From NCBI RefSeq assembly GCF_001007935.1, contig NZ_CP011451.1, positions 3,844,001 through 3,908,000 on the forward strand: a stretch of 64,000 nucleotides of DNA, given 5' to 3'. Made by a program: the position numbers and the translations under genes. The notes beneath the pieces are model-generated. The model searched no databases. It was given only the letters and a program-made list of their open reading frames with translations, and was not told where the DNA came from. Of this stretch, positions 17,954-26,597 are shown piece after piece (the first letter of the stretch is position 1; the number at the start of each line of letters is the position of its first letter). Origin of the DNA: Nitrosomonas communis. Its GTDB lineage: Bacteria; Pseudomonadota; Gammaproteobacteria; Burkholderiales; Nitrosomonadaceae.

Positions 17954-18295
17954 TTATTCAACTTCAAGTTCTTTGACACGTAAGGTATCGCCACATAATA
18001 CTTCAAGCTCAAAATTGCCACATTGTGAGCAAACACCATAAAGCGTAGCCATTGGTACTTCCTGCATACATGTTTTGCACCAGCCTAATCCTAGTATATC
18101 AATAATTTCCAGCTTCGCATGCTGAGCGATACTGCCATGCATTACGACGTCAAAACAGAAACGCAACGCTTCCGGCTCCACACAAGTCAACTGGCCAATT
18201 TCCAGCCACACCGTTTTGACGCGTGTAAAAGACTGATGCTGCGCTGCTTCTTCGATGATCTGTAAGACATTTTCGGCCAATGACATTTCATGCAT
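17954..18295 (-). CDS. hypA: HypA, nickel metallochaperone
   Basis: 113 residues from the ATG at 18295, which gives the invariant HypA start [10 protein letters not shown] with the Ni ligand His2; an upstream ATG at 18409 would bury it. The zinc site is formed by CKTC and CSQC. HypA hands nickel to HypB for insertion into NiFe hydrogenase. Order hupE, hypA, hypB, hypF, all minus strand with short gaps, suggests a single nickel-handling operon. Confidence 0.92.
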   Translation of the reverse strand: MHEMSLAENVLQIIEEAAQHQSFTRVKTVWLEIGQLTCVEPEALRFCFDVVMHGSIAQHAKLEIIDILGLGWCKTCMQEVPMATLYGVCSQCGNFELEVLCGDTLRVKELEVE

Positions 18296-18445
18296 AAACA
18301 ATTCTACCCAGCATTTCAAAAGTTGTGAAAATGAATTTTCCGGGTAGCTACCTATCAAGTAGATAGATGAGGAGCGCATACCTTCCAACACAGCGATTGG
18401 AGCACTCATCAGGTTGATGAGCGAAACTACGTTTTCAATTATCTC

Positions 18446-19057
18446 TTACCCGATCAAAACCATGCTACTTCCGTACAAAATCACCCCCATTCCGGCAAGT
18501 CGTAACCATTGCACGCTTCCCTTGTGTTTAATGAATATGCCAATACCGATACCCAAAGCATGAAGTAATACGGTAGCAGATACAAATCCCAGCGCGTAAG
18601 TAAACCCTGATATATGTTGGGACATTTCTGCACCATGGGCATAACCATGACAAAACGCGAAAATCGCGACTATGATAGCACTTACGATCACTGGCAATCG
18701 GATGGAAGCGGCAATCAACATACCGAAAACCAGCAGTGAAATAATAATACCGACTTCAGTATATCCAAAAGGAACCGCGATTATCCCTGCTAATCCACCC
18801 AAGGTCATGACAGCAACAAAAGTAAAAGGTACTAGCCATACGACACGTCCCCCGATTTGAGTTGCCCATAGACCCACAGCGATCATGGCAAGTACATGAT
18901 CCAATCCTCCTACAGGATGAATAAAACCGTGTACCCAGCCATTCTGAGTGTCAATTCCAGTATGAGCATAAGCTAATGAGGAGTAAACTATGGGAAAAAG
19001 CGCCAGAGAGAACAATAGTAGTAATTTAATAACAAAATATTTTATCAGGACTTTCAT
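18446..19057 (-). CDS. hupE: HupE/UreJ-family nickel/cobalt transporter
   Basis: 203 residues from the ATG at 19057 (MKVLIKYF), with AAGGAA six bases upstream; the longest frame begins at 19129 but adds a non-hydrophobic extension. An N-terminal signal (about 1-30, ending AYA) is followed by the family motif HPVGGLDHVLAMIAVGL and HGYAHGAE, then about six membrane helices. Members are nickel or cobalt permeases encoded with hydrogenase or urease genes. Its place upstream of hypAB fits nickel supply to the Hyp machinery. Confidence 0.9.
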   Translation of the reverse strand: MKVLIKYFVIKLLLLFSLALFPIVYSSLAYAHTGIDTQNGWVHGFIHPVGGLDHVLAMIAVGLWATQIGGRVVWLVPFTFVAVMTLGGLAGIIAVPFGYTEVGIIISLLVFGMLIAASIRLPVIVSAIIVAIFAFCHGYAHGAEMSQHISGFTYALGFVSATVLLHALGIGIGIFIKHKGSVQWLRLAGMGVILYGSSMVLIG

Positions 19058-19143
19058 TCTAATTTCCTTAAGCATTTGTTTCCTATCCGATAGCGAATTG
19101 CAACGCGCCGCTAATTCAGTATTCACCAAAACTAAAATTGCTC

Positions 19144-19246
19144 ATTCCATCCCTAAATCAAACATGACACGAAAGCAAGATGCAAACAGTCCATATAATA
19201 CGGTAAGGTGAAGCTGGCAAAATCAGGGTTAATTTAGAAATGGAAT
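19144..19246 (+). repeat. MITE1 copy E
   Basis: 103-bp copy, moderately diverged, with ends ATTCCATCCCTAAATCAAA and AATTTAGAAATGGAAT. It lies between hupE's 5' end and the P460 terminator, where it could affect the hup-hyp promoter. Confidence 0.9.
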
Positions 19247-19308
19247 AAATTATCCATACTTCAGCACGCTGTTACTCCCATTACTAATTCTCTAAAGTCA
19301 GATAATAA

Positions 19309-19344
19309 AACAGGCTGCAAGTTTCTAGAAACTTGCAGCCTGTT
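19309..19344 (-). terminator. Terminator of the cytochrome P460 gene
   Basis: Perfect 17-bp inverted repeat (AACAGGCTGCAAGTTTC) around a 2-bp loop, followed on the minus strand by TTTTATTAT. Confidence 0.9.
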
Positions 19345-19380
19345 CATAGCTTACCAATAGTATTTATCTTACATCAACTA

Positions 19381-19905
19381 TCAATTCTTTCTTGCAAAAT
19401 CAACGAGCTTCTGAAAGCTAAACAGGTAGTCCTGATCTTTCAACGGAGTATGGCACTGAACACAATTCAAGTCGTTGCTTTTGGGTGTGCCATCCGGGTT
19501 ATACACAGCAAATCCCCAGTCACCTGTGCGGTTCTCCTGAGAAAAAGTTTTGTCCCAATCACTTCTTTTTTCCATCACTGCAACAGCTGCGAGTTTTTCA
19601 ATTTCAAACATACCCTCTTTATCTGAAATGATCTTGCCAGCTGCATCTTTTTTAGTTTCATATATTTCCATGACAACGACTGACCCTGGTGTTGCTTCTT
19701 CGCCTTTTTTGTAACTCGCAATAGCAATATCATTAGCATAAAATTTTGCTACCTGCGTCTGATTGGCCCGATTGGCAGTATCATATTGAGTAAAGGCTTG
19801 CTGATAACTCTCAGGAAATTTGACAAAATCAGGATTACCTCCGCTATGGGCATAAAAAGGTAAAAGTGTGCAGACCAGGGTAATGAATTTAAATCGATGC
19901 ATCAT
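19381..19905 (-). CDS. Cytochrome P460-family haem protein
   Basis: 174 residues from the ATG at 19905, with AGGAGAG five bases upstream; an upstream start at 19959 lacks one. The signal peptide ends near YAHSG. The single haem motif is NCVQCHTP close to the C-terminus, with the P460-family fold before it. In Nitrosomonas europaea cytochrome P460 carries a Lys-haem cross-link and oxidises hydroxylamine, giving N2O without oxygen; some relatives (cytochrome c'-beta) lack the cross-link and bind NO. The segment SYKKGEEATPG aligns by eye with the cross-link region, but the Lys itself cannot be assigned. Monocistronic, with its own strong terminator. Confidence 0.85.
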   Translation of the reverse strand: MMHRFKFITLVCTLLPFYAHSGGNPDFVKFPESYQQAFTQYDTANRANQTQVAKFYANDIAIASYKKGEEATPGSVVVMEIYETKKDAAGKIISDKEGMFEIEKLAAVAVMEKRSDWDKTFSQENRTGDWGFAVYNPDGTPKSNDLNCVQCHTPLKDQDYLFSFQKLVDFARKN

Positions 19906-19970
19906 TCTCTCTCCTTGCTTGTAGTATCTAATAGTTAAGAAGTTTCTATGTAAAATCATTTATTTAATAA

Positions 19971-20186
19971 CTATACTGAAAAGCCTTGGATGAATTGCTT
20001 GCCCTCTGCATAGTTTGAAGCATTATATGCAGAATATCCAACAATAGAAACTGGCATTATCCAGCCGTGATCAACGAATACTATCCTCCTCATGAGATAC
20101 TCATTAATTTCCAGGTAACCATCCTTTTTATTTAAGAAGACGCTTAACAAGCTTGTCAGGCTGTAGAATAAGACCCTTGATTGCAC
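19971..20186 (-). CDS. Unassigned 71-residue frame with EF-hand-like loop, possibly a remnant
   Basis: Open frame in the gap before the antiporter gene. It includes LNKKDGYLEINEYL, which resembles an EF-hand calcium loop (DGY...NE) but lacks the first Asp. The rest is not recognised. No good ribosome site is seen. It could be the tail of a decayed EF-hand protein or chance. Confidence 0.25.
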   Translation of the reverse strand: MQSRVLFYSLTSLLSVFLNKKDGYLEINEYLMRRIVFVDHGWIMPVSIVGYSAYNASNYAEGKQFIQGFSV

Positions 20187-20255
20187 GCACCGAGCTGGCT
20201 TTAGAATAACTGGTCAAGCTCACCTATTACTGCCGCTATAACAAAAGGAAACTGA

Positions 20256-21947
20256 ATGGAACATGACACCTCGTTGATAACGACTATTGCTGCTGGATTT
20301 GGTCTTGCCCTGATATTGGGCTTCATTGCTGAGCGACTCAAGATTCCCGCTTTAGTTGGTTATCTACTGGCAGGAATAGCTATGGGACCATCCACACCAG
20401 GTTTCGTTGCTGATGTAGATATCGCCTCACAGTTGTCAGAAATTGGGGTCATGCTGCTTATGTTCGGTGTGGGTTTGCATTTTTCTCTTGACGATTTACT
20501 TGCGGTTAAGCGTATCGCCCTCCCAGGCGCCGTCGTTCAAATGGGGCTGGCGACTGGATTAGGTATGCTTATAGCTTCGTGGTGGGGTTGGGATTTTGGC
20601 ACCGGCCTGGTTTTTGGTCTCTCTCTGTCTTGTGCTAGTACCGTCGTATTGCTCAAAGCCCTTGAGTCACGAGGCATACTCGAAACCATGAACGGGCGTA
20701 TTGCCGTGGGTTGGCTAGTGGTGGAAGATCTCGCTACTGTACTCATCCTGGTATTATTACCTTCCTTTGCGGGCATATTAGGTGGAACAGTCGCCCCTAC
20801 CGAAGAAACTGTTCCGTTATGGCGCACGATTGGACAGACCCTTCTTGAGGTCTCAGCTTTTATCGCTCTGATGCTGATCGGCGGGCGTCGTATATTGCCT
20901 TGGTTGTTATGGCAAGTCGCAAGTATCGGTTCGCGAGAGCTCTTCACTTTGTCAGTTATCGCAGCAGCGATCAGTGTCGCCTACAGTGCAGCAGCTTTGT
21001 TCAATGTATCATTTGCACTGGGAGCTTTCTTTGCAGGAATGGTCATGCGTGAATCAGAATTCAGTCATCGCGCAGCTCAAGAATCACTACCATTGCGCGA
21101 TGCCTTTTCTGTACTGTTCTTTGTCTCTGTGGGGATGCTCTTCGATCCACAGATATTGATGGAGAAACCGATGCATGTTCTCAGCGTCGTTGCTATTATC
21201 ATTGTCGGCAAATCAATCGCAGCAATGGGGCTGGTACTTACCTTCCGCTACCCACTCAATACGGCATTGGTGGTGGCTGCCAGCCTGGCACAGATCGGTG
21301 AATTTTCGTTTATTCTTGCTGGGCTGGGAATGTCACTTGGTTTGCTTTCTTCAGAAGGGATGGATTTGGTTCTCGCTGGGGCACTCATCTCCATAGCGCT
21401 GAATCCATTTGTGTTTGCCGCAGTTAACCCTATTATAAATTGGGTTCTCCAGCGCTCGGAATTAGCTCGCCGTCTGGAACACCGCGAGGATCCCTTCGCT
21501 GAATTGCCGTTAACTACAGAACGCAAATACCTTGAAGGACAAGTGGTGCTGGTAGGCTATGGCCGTGTGGGACGACGCATCGCCAGGGAGCTGGATAAAC
21601 GCAAAATTCCCTATGTGGTTGCTGAACAAAACCGCGAACTGGTAGAGGATCTGCGTAAAAAAGGTGTCGCTGCTGTATCGGGTAATGCGGCTGATCCAGC
21701 TGTGCTCATCCAGGCACATATTGCAGGTGCAGCAATGTTGGTGATCGCAACACCTGAAACCCTCAACGTGCGGCAGATTGCTGAAATTGCACGTACCCTT
21801 AACTCGGATATTGAGATCGTGCTCCGTACTCACAGTGAAGACGAGTCACAATTCCTGCAGAAAGAAAAGATTGGCACAGTATTCTTTGGAGAAGAGGAAC
21901 TCGCTAAAGGTATGACGAACCATATACTGCAACGTTTTGCTCCATAA
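20256..21947 (+). CDS. ybaL: YbaL/KefB-type cation:proton antiporter (CPA2)
   Basis: 563-residue inner-membrane protein. About twelve membrane helices (residues 8-390) are followed by a cytoplasmic RCK/TrkA-N domain beginning near residue 425, with Rossmann motif GYGRVGRRIA at about 432-441. The N-terminal KIPALVGYLLAGIAMGP block and FGVGLHFSLDDL are typical of the YbaL branch. Length equals that of E. coli YbaL. It probably exchanges K+ or Na+ for H+ under nucleotide control. AAAGGAA precedes the ATG by five bases. Transcribed alone and ended by a strong terminator. Confidence 0.9.
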   Translation: MEHDTSLITTIAAGFGLALILGFIAERLKIPALVGYLLAGIAMGPSTPGFVADVDIASQLSEIGVMLLMFGVGLHFSLDDLLAVKRIALPGAVVQMGLATGLGMLIASWWGWDFGTGLVFGLSLSCASTVVLLKALESRGILETMNGRIAVGWLVVEDLATVLILVLLPSFAGILGGTVAPTEETVPLWRTIGQTLLEVSAFIALMLIGGRRILPWLLWQVASIGSRELFTLSVIAAAISVAYSAAALFNVSFALGAFFAGMVMRESEFSHRAAQESLPLRDAFSVLFFVSVGMLFDPQILMEKPMHVLSVVAIIIVGKSIAAMGLVLTFRYPLNTALVVAASLAQIGEFSFILAGLGMSLGLLSSEGMDLVLAGALISIALNPFVFAAVNPIINWVLQRSELARRLEHREDPFAELPLTTERKYLEGQVVLVGYGRVGRRIARELDKRKIPYVVAEQNRELVEDLRKKGVAAVSGNAADPAVLIQAHIAGAAMLVIATPETLNVRQIAEIARTLNSDIEIVLRTHSEDESQFLQKEKIGTVFFGEEELAKGMTNHILQRFAP

Positions 21948-21962
21948 AATTGCAGCGACCTA

Positions 21963-22004
21963 AAACGGCTATTCCCGCTGCTTGCAGCGGGAATAGCCAT
22001 TTTT
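21963..22004 (+). terminator. Terminator of the antiporter gene
   Basis: 14-bp perfect stem GGCTATTCCCGCTG (21967-21980) with loop CTTG and complement at 21985-21998, followed by ATTTTT. Confidence 0.92.
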
Positions 22005-22024
22005 CTGTGCAGAACAGCCCCCCT

Positions 22025-22126
22025 ATCCCATTCCAAATCAAAAATGACGCGAAGGCGAGCCGCAAACAGTATCAATAATACGGCAAGGTAAAACCGACAA
22101 AATTACGTTTGATTTAGAAATGGAAT
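22025..22126 (+). repeat. MITE1 copy F
   Basis: Good copy (AAATCAAAAATGACGCGAAG and TTTGATTTAGAAATGGAAT) directly after the antiporter terminator and before a transposase fragment. Confidence 0.92.
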
Positions 22127-22140
22127 TAGAAATGAAATAA

Positions 22141-22323
22141 CACACCCTCAGAATGCTGCGCTATAAGCTCTTTGCCAAAGCTGGTTATATTACCCACGAG
22201 GGCCGAAAAAAGATGATGAATCTGGCAGTTACCATGCAACAGCGTGAATGGATTCATAGTGTTTGGGACAAATCCAAAACATTTGATCTTCTCGTTAAAT
22301 TCAGCCCAATACTCACCCCTTAA
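22141..22323 (+). pseudogene. Transposase C-terminal fragment (IS1380-like)
   Basis: A 60-codon open frame without a proper start reads LRMLRYKLFAKAGYITHEG, then NLAVTMQQREWIHSVWD, and ends FSPILTP at TAA 22321-22323. The basic LRYKLFA block followed by a Leu-rich helix resembles the C-terminus of IS1380-type transposases. Everything upstream has been lost and replaced by MITE1 copy F. No terminal repeat is recognisable. Confidence 0.55.
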
Positions 22324-22376
22324 TCGCTTGTAATGGAAAATCCGGGTTAAATAAAGTTCTGGAGCCCATTTTCCAA

Positions 22377-23129
22377 TCAGTCGATTTTTTTTAACTCTGC
22401 CCGCGCTTGCCGGTAATCTGGATAGATGCTCTCGACTACTCTCCAGAATGCCGCAGAATGATTCATTTCGATCAGATGAGATAATTCATGCGCTACCACG
22501 TAATCCACCAGGAAAAGCGGCAACTGTATTAACCGCCAGTTAAGGGATACTGTCCCATTTGAACTACAGCTCCCCCAGCGCGTGCGCGCACTGGATAATC
22601 TCACTTTTGGTAATGGCACACCCAATTTGACCGCATAAAGCGCTACTCGCTCACTCATGTACGCTCGCGCTTGTTTACGATACCAAGTCATTACGAATTT
22701 CTCGATTTGACAGGAAGTTAGCGAAGCAATTTGCCGGGTTATTTCCTGAATTTGATCTGTTTTATTATTTTGCGAAATCAGTTGCAGTTTTTCTGATTCA
22801 GTCAAGACCAATCGATAGGGATCGCCTAATAGCCAGAAAGTACTATCCAGACACCACTGAGGCTGGATAATTTTTTTCTCTTTCCATACCTCCAGACTTC
22901 TAATGACCCAGGCAGCTTTACTGTGCAGTACTTGCTCTATTCTGCTGAGAGTCGCTTGCAAAGGGACACTGACCGTTAAACCCTCTCGATTGATTTTCAG
23001 GCCAATCGTTCTCCGGTTACGACGAATCAGCGTGTAGCCGATTGTCCTGTCAACCAATGTGATGGTACGTGCCTCATTTTTCAGCGTCTTTGACTGACTG
23101 GTTCGAGATCGAAATAAATTGTTCATCAT
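22377..23129 (-). CDS. YgjP-like zinc metalloprotease (M48/DUF45)
   Basis: 250 residues from ATG 23129 (MMNNLFRS); the frame extends to 23147. The metallopeptidase motif HELSH sits in VVAHELSHLIEMNHS, with a downstream FWRVVESIYPDY block. RTRWGSCSSNGTVSLNWRL is diagnostic of the YgjP/SprT-like family. Function in the cell is not well known. The 5' end overlaps the 3' end of plsC by about 55 bp, so it is the last gene of the lnt-glyQ-glyS-gmhB-plsC operon, a common betaproteobacterial arrangement. Confidence 0.85.
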   Translation of the reverse strand: MMNNLFRSRTSQSKTLKNEARTITLVDRTIGYTLIRRNRRTIGLKINREGLTVSVPLQATLSRIEQVLHSKAAWVIRSLEVWKEKKIIQPQWCLDSTFWLLGDPYRLVLTESEKLQLISQNNKTDQIQEITRQIASLTSCQIEKFVMTWYRKQARAYMSERVALYAVKLGVPLPKVRLSSARTRWGSCSSNGTVSLNWRLIQLPLFLVDYVVAHELSHLIEMNHSAAFWRVVESIYPDYRQARAELKKID

Positions 23130-23859
23130 CACGCCCTTCTTTTCCACAACTGCTGATACGCGACACCTCAGTTTCTATCCACGCTTGTACACGTGCATTA
23201 AGCTCATCAGGATCCATACCGGTTGGATCAATTGGTTTGCCAATGCTTACCGTAATCGTGCCAGGAGATTTGATAAATGAATTTCTTCCCCAAAATTCTC
23301 CTGCATTGTGTGCAACTGGGACAACCAATGTACCCGTGTGGGTGGCGAGCCATGCGCCGCCTATCTTGTATTTACCCGTCTTACCTGGAGGAGTGCGCGT
23401 CCCTTCCGGAAAAATGACGATCCAGAAGTTCTGTTTTAATCTCTCTTTGCCCTGCTCAACGATTTGCTGTAATGCTGCTTTACCCGAACTACGATCAATT
23501 GCAATCGGGTTAGTCATTGCCAGTCCCCAGCCAAAAAATGGAATACGCAATAACTCTTTTTTAAGCACCCATACCTGGGGTGGGAAAATTTGTTGCAATG
23601 CCAGGGTTTCCCATGCTGATTGATGCTTGGATAACACAATACTTGGCCGATCAGGAATATTCTCCGCACCCAGCACACGATAATGCAGGCCACAGATTAC
23701 CCTGAGTAGAAACAGCATGATGCAGGTCCAGCCGTAGGTCACCTTATAACGGTAATGGGGAGGAAGGGGATAACAGGCGAGAGTAAATAATGCATAGGGA
23801 GGCGTGATGATGAGTTGTAATACAGTATAAAAAGCTGAGCGCACGGCAGCTGATATCAT
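23074..23859 (-). CDS. plsC: 1-acyl-sn-glycerol-3-phosphate acyltransferase
   Basis: 261-residue inner-membrane enzyme that adds the second acyl chain to make phosphatidic acid. The catalytic HX4D motif appears as HQSAWE (His79, Glu84), a Glu form seen in related betaproteobacteria. The second conserved block is FPEGTRTPPG (150-159). An N-terminal hydrophobic segment (about 10-33) anchors it. The start ATG at 23859 overlaps the end of gmhB by 4 bp, indicating translational coupling. Confidence 0.92.
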   Translation of the reverse strand: MISAAVRSAFYTVLQLIITPPYALFTLACYPLPPHYRYKVTYGWTCIMLFLLRVICGLHYRVLGAENIPDRPSIVLSKHQSAWETLALQQIFPPQVWVLKKELLRIPFFGWGLAMTNPIAIDRSSGKAALQQIVEQGKERLKQNFWIVIFPEGTRTPPGKTGKYKIGGAWLATHTGTLVVPVAHNAGEFWGRNSFIKSPGTITVSIGKPIDPTGMDPDELNARVQAWIETEVSRISSCGKEGRDDEQFISISNQSVKDAEK

Positions 23860-24395
23860 ATTTTCTTCACCAATGTGTCCACAACAGATGCCAGATCAGC
23901 AAAAATTTGCGTCCCTTCCGGGAGATTCCCATTCGCATGAGTCATTTCACCTTTTCCAGTCAGCACTAAAATCGGGATGGCCTCTACCTTGACCGCTGCC
24001 TGCAAATCCCGCAGTGAATCACCGACAGCAGGAACGCCTTTAAGATCGGTACTATAACGTTGCATAATTTCCTGAAACATACCTATCTCGGGTTTACGAC
24101 AGTGACATTTATCCTGCTCAGTATGTGGGCAGAAGAAAAGCGCATCAATGCGTCCCCCGGCGTGATGAACCGCTTTGAACATCTTGTCGTTAATGGCATT
24201 GAAAGTCGTCATATCGAGCAATCCGCGCCCAATCCCAGACTGATTGGTTGCAATGATCACGCGATAACCGGCCTGGGTAAGTCGTGAGATCGCTTCCAGG
24301 CTGCCAGGTATGGGTTTCCATTCATCGAGTGATGTGATAAAGGTTTCGCTGGCCTCATTGATCACACCATTACTATCCAGAATGATCAATTTCAT
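23856..24395 (-). CDS. gmhB: GmhB-like heptose bisphosphate phosphatase (altered active site)
   Basis: 179-residue HAD phosphatase that should remove the 7-phosphate from D-glycero-beta-D-manno-heptose 1,7-bisphosphate for LPS core synthesis. Nucleophile Asp7 is present, but the second catalytic Asp of the DxD motif is Asn9 (ILDSNGVIN; codons GAT AGT AAT). Other HAD motifs are intact: ATNQSGIGRG, the zinc loop CPHTEQDKCHCRKP, and GDSLRDLQAA. In HAD phosphatases the second Asp is the general acid/base, so activity should be reduced unless compensated. The position between glyS and plsC is the usual one for gmhB. Confidence 0.85.
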   Translation of the reverse strand: MKLIILDSNGVINEASETFITSLDEWKPIPGSLEAISRLTQAGYRVIIATNQSGIGRGLLDMTTFNAINDKMFKAVHHAGGRIDALFFCPHTEQDKCHCRKPEIGMFQEIMQRYSTDLKGVPAVGDSLRDLQAAVKVEAIPILVLTGKGEMTHANGNLPEGTQIFADLASVVDTLVKKI

Positions 24396-24396
24396 T

Positions 24397-26595
24397 TCAG
24401 CTCGCCAGTCTGGAAATATCGGCCACTCGATTCATTACCTGCTGAAGTCTTTTAAGCAAAGCCAAACGATTGTTGCGCAGCCTGTCATCATCGGTATTGA
24501 CCATTACATGATCAAAAAAGGTATCAACCGGTGCTTTTAATGCTGCCAGGATTTGCAGGGCAACCGTGTAATCCTTCTGCTGAAAGGCCTCATCCACTTT
24601 ATCTTTCAGCTCAATTAACGCTTGATACAATGCTCGTTCAGCAGGCACTTGTAAAAGTTCAACCTCTACCTGTGGGTTGATGATAGCGCTACTCTTTTTG
24701 AGGATATTACTCACACGCTTATTGGCAGCAGCCAGACTAGCTGCCTCTGGCAAAGCGATAAAAGCACGAATAGCAGCCAGTCGTTTGGGAATATCATTTA
24801 AATGTTGAGGATAGAGTGCCAATACAGCATCCACTTCCTGGGCACTGTAACCCTGCTCACGCAAATTTACCGCCAATCGATCATAGATAAAATCTGCTAA
24901 TTGCCCGCTTACCTCTGCAGATATCGTATGACGGATATGTTTCTGGTGGGTCTTCTCCTCAGTGTCAGCAAATGGCCTCTCGGCGACTGTCTGCTGTACC
25001 CATTGATCTGCAATACGTTCATCCTGGAGAATTTCTATGGCTCGCTCCATCAGCCTATTCAGTTCAAGCGGTAAATCCTTTTCGATCAGGATACGAATTA
25101 CGCCCAAGGCATGGCGGCGTAGTGCAAAAGGATCCCTATCTCCGGTAGGGAGTTGCCCGATAGCAAATAAATTGATCAAAGTTTCCAGCTTATCTGCCAA
25201 AGCCACACAGACGCCAACCAGATTATGTGGTAGTAAGTCGCCGGCAAAGCGTGGTTTGTAATGGTCTTCTATCGCATAGGCAATGGTATCGCTCAAGCCC
25301 TCGTGCTGAGCATAATAACGCCCCATGATTCCCTGCAGCTCGGGAAATTCTCCAACCATGTCTGTCAGTAAATCGGTTTTAGCTAATCGCGCTGCCTGCT
25401 CTGCTTGTTCTGCCAGTATATTGCCACCCAATATTTGCCCGATCTCGCGTGCAAGGGTACGTACATACTCAATGCGCAAACCTTGTGTACCCAGTTGATG
25501 ATGGTAAACCACCTTGTTCAGCCCAGGAATGCGCGAAGCCAAGGTATGCTTCCGGTCCTGGTCAAAGAAGAATTTTGCATCAGCCAAACGCGAACGGACG
25601 ACCCGTTCATTGCCCTCGATGACAAAATGAGTATCTGCTGGACAAATATTCGCCACCATCAGGAAGGTATTGGCCAGTTTTCCCTCCCTATCCAGCAACG
25701 GAAAATATTTCTGATTAGCTTTCATCGTCAGAATCAGGCATTCCTGGGGTACTTCAAGAAATTCTGATGGGAATTTCCCGATCAGCACGTTGGGATGTTC
25801 CACCAGTGCTGTTACCTCATCCAGTAACGCTTCATCCAGAATAAGCTGCAGATTTTCTTTGGCGGCAGCAGTAGAAAGCTGATTCGAGATGCGGGTACGG
25901 CGTTCAGCAAAACTCGCAATAACCGCGCCCTCTGTTTCCAGTTGCTGGCTATAACTATCCGCTTCCCTGATGACGATAGGATGGCTACTGGCTTCGAAGC
26001 GATGACCTTGTGTCATATTGCCGGCAGTCAAACCCAGCACGCTCACAGGAACCACCTCGGCGCCATATAGCGCAATCAATCCATGGGCGGGGCGGACAAA
26101 ATTAACGTTCTGCCAACCATCTGCAAGCTGATAAGTCATCACTTTGGGGATGGGTAATTGCGCAATCACCTCATCCATCGCTTGTTGCAGCCCATCAACC
26201 AGAACGATGCCCGACACCACACGCTCCAGAAAAAGTGTTTCGGATTTACCCTCGATTGCCCGCGTCAGTTGCGAAACAACAAATGCCTCCACGCCTAGAC
26301 TACTTAATTTCTTGACCAAAGCCGGCGTCGCTCGCCCTTCCTCATCCAGACCCACCGAAACGGGCATTAACTTGGTCGTCACAGCCTGATCAGGCGCCTG
26401 CCCCAAAACATGCGTAATATGAACAGCCAGCCTACGTGGCGTTGTGTATGCAGTCATTACCGCATCTGGCATCGCCAGATTCTGGCTTTTCAGGCTATTG
26501 AGCAATGATTCAGCAAAATAAGTACCCAGCTTATGCAGTGATTTGGGTGGCAGCTCTTCAACCAGCAGTTCTACAAGTAGGTTTCTTGGAATCAT
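24397..26595 (-). CDS. glyS: Glycyl-tRNA synthetase beta subunit
   Basis: 732 residues from ATG 26595 (MIPRNLLVELLVEELPPKSL), the usual N-terminus; the longer frame to 26631 lies inside glyQ and is unlikely. The beta subunit of the alpha2beta2 enzyme binds tRNA-Gly and holds the editing-like and anticodon-binding regions. The block DLLTDMVGEFPELQGIMGRY is characteristic. The start lies two bases after the glyQ stop. The downstream gmhB begins 1 bp after its stop. Confidence 0.95.
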   Translation of the reverse strand: MIPRNLLVELLVEELPPKSLHKLGTYFAESLLNSLKSQNLAMPDAVMTAYTTPRRLAVHITHVLGQAPDQAVTTKLMPVSVGLDEEGRATPALVKKLSSLGVEAFVVSQLTRAIEGKSETLFLERVVSGIVLVDGLQQAMDEVIAQLPIPKVMTYQLADGWQNVNFVRPAHGLIALYGAEVVPVSVLGLTAGNMTQGHRFEASSHPIVIREADSYSQQLETEGAVIASFAERRTRISNQLSTAAAKENLQLILDEALLDEVTALVEHPNVLIGKFPSEFLEVPQECLILTMKANQKYFPLLDREGKLANTFLMVANICPADTHFVIEGNERVVRSRLADAKFFFDQDRKHTLASRIPGLNKVVYHHQLGTQGLRIEYVRTLAREIGQILGGNILAEQAEQAARLAKTDLLTDMVGEFPELQGIMGRYYAQHEGLSDTIAYAIEDHYKPRFAGDLLPHNLVGVCVALADKLETLINLFAIGQLPTGDRDPFALRRHALGVIRILIEKDLPLELNRLMERAIEILQDERIADQWVQQTVAERPFADTEEKTHQKHIRHTISAEVSGQLADFIYDRLAVNLREQGYSAQEVDAVLALYPQHLNDIPKRLAAIRAFIALPEAASLAAANKRVSNILKKSSAIINPQVEVELLQVPAERALYQALIELKDKVDEAFQQKDYTVALQILAALKAPVDTFFDHVMVNTDDDRLRNNRLALLKRLQQVMNRVADISRLAS

Positions 26596-26597
26596 GC

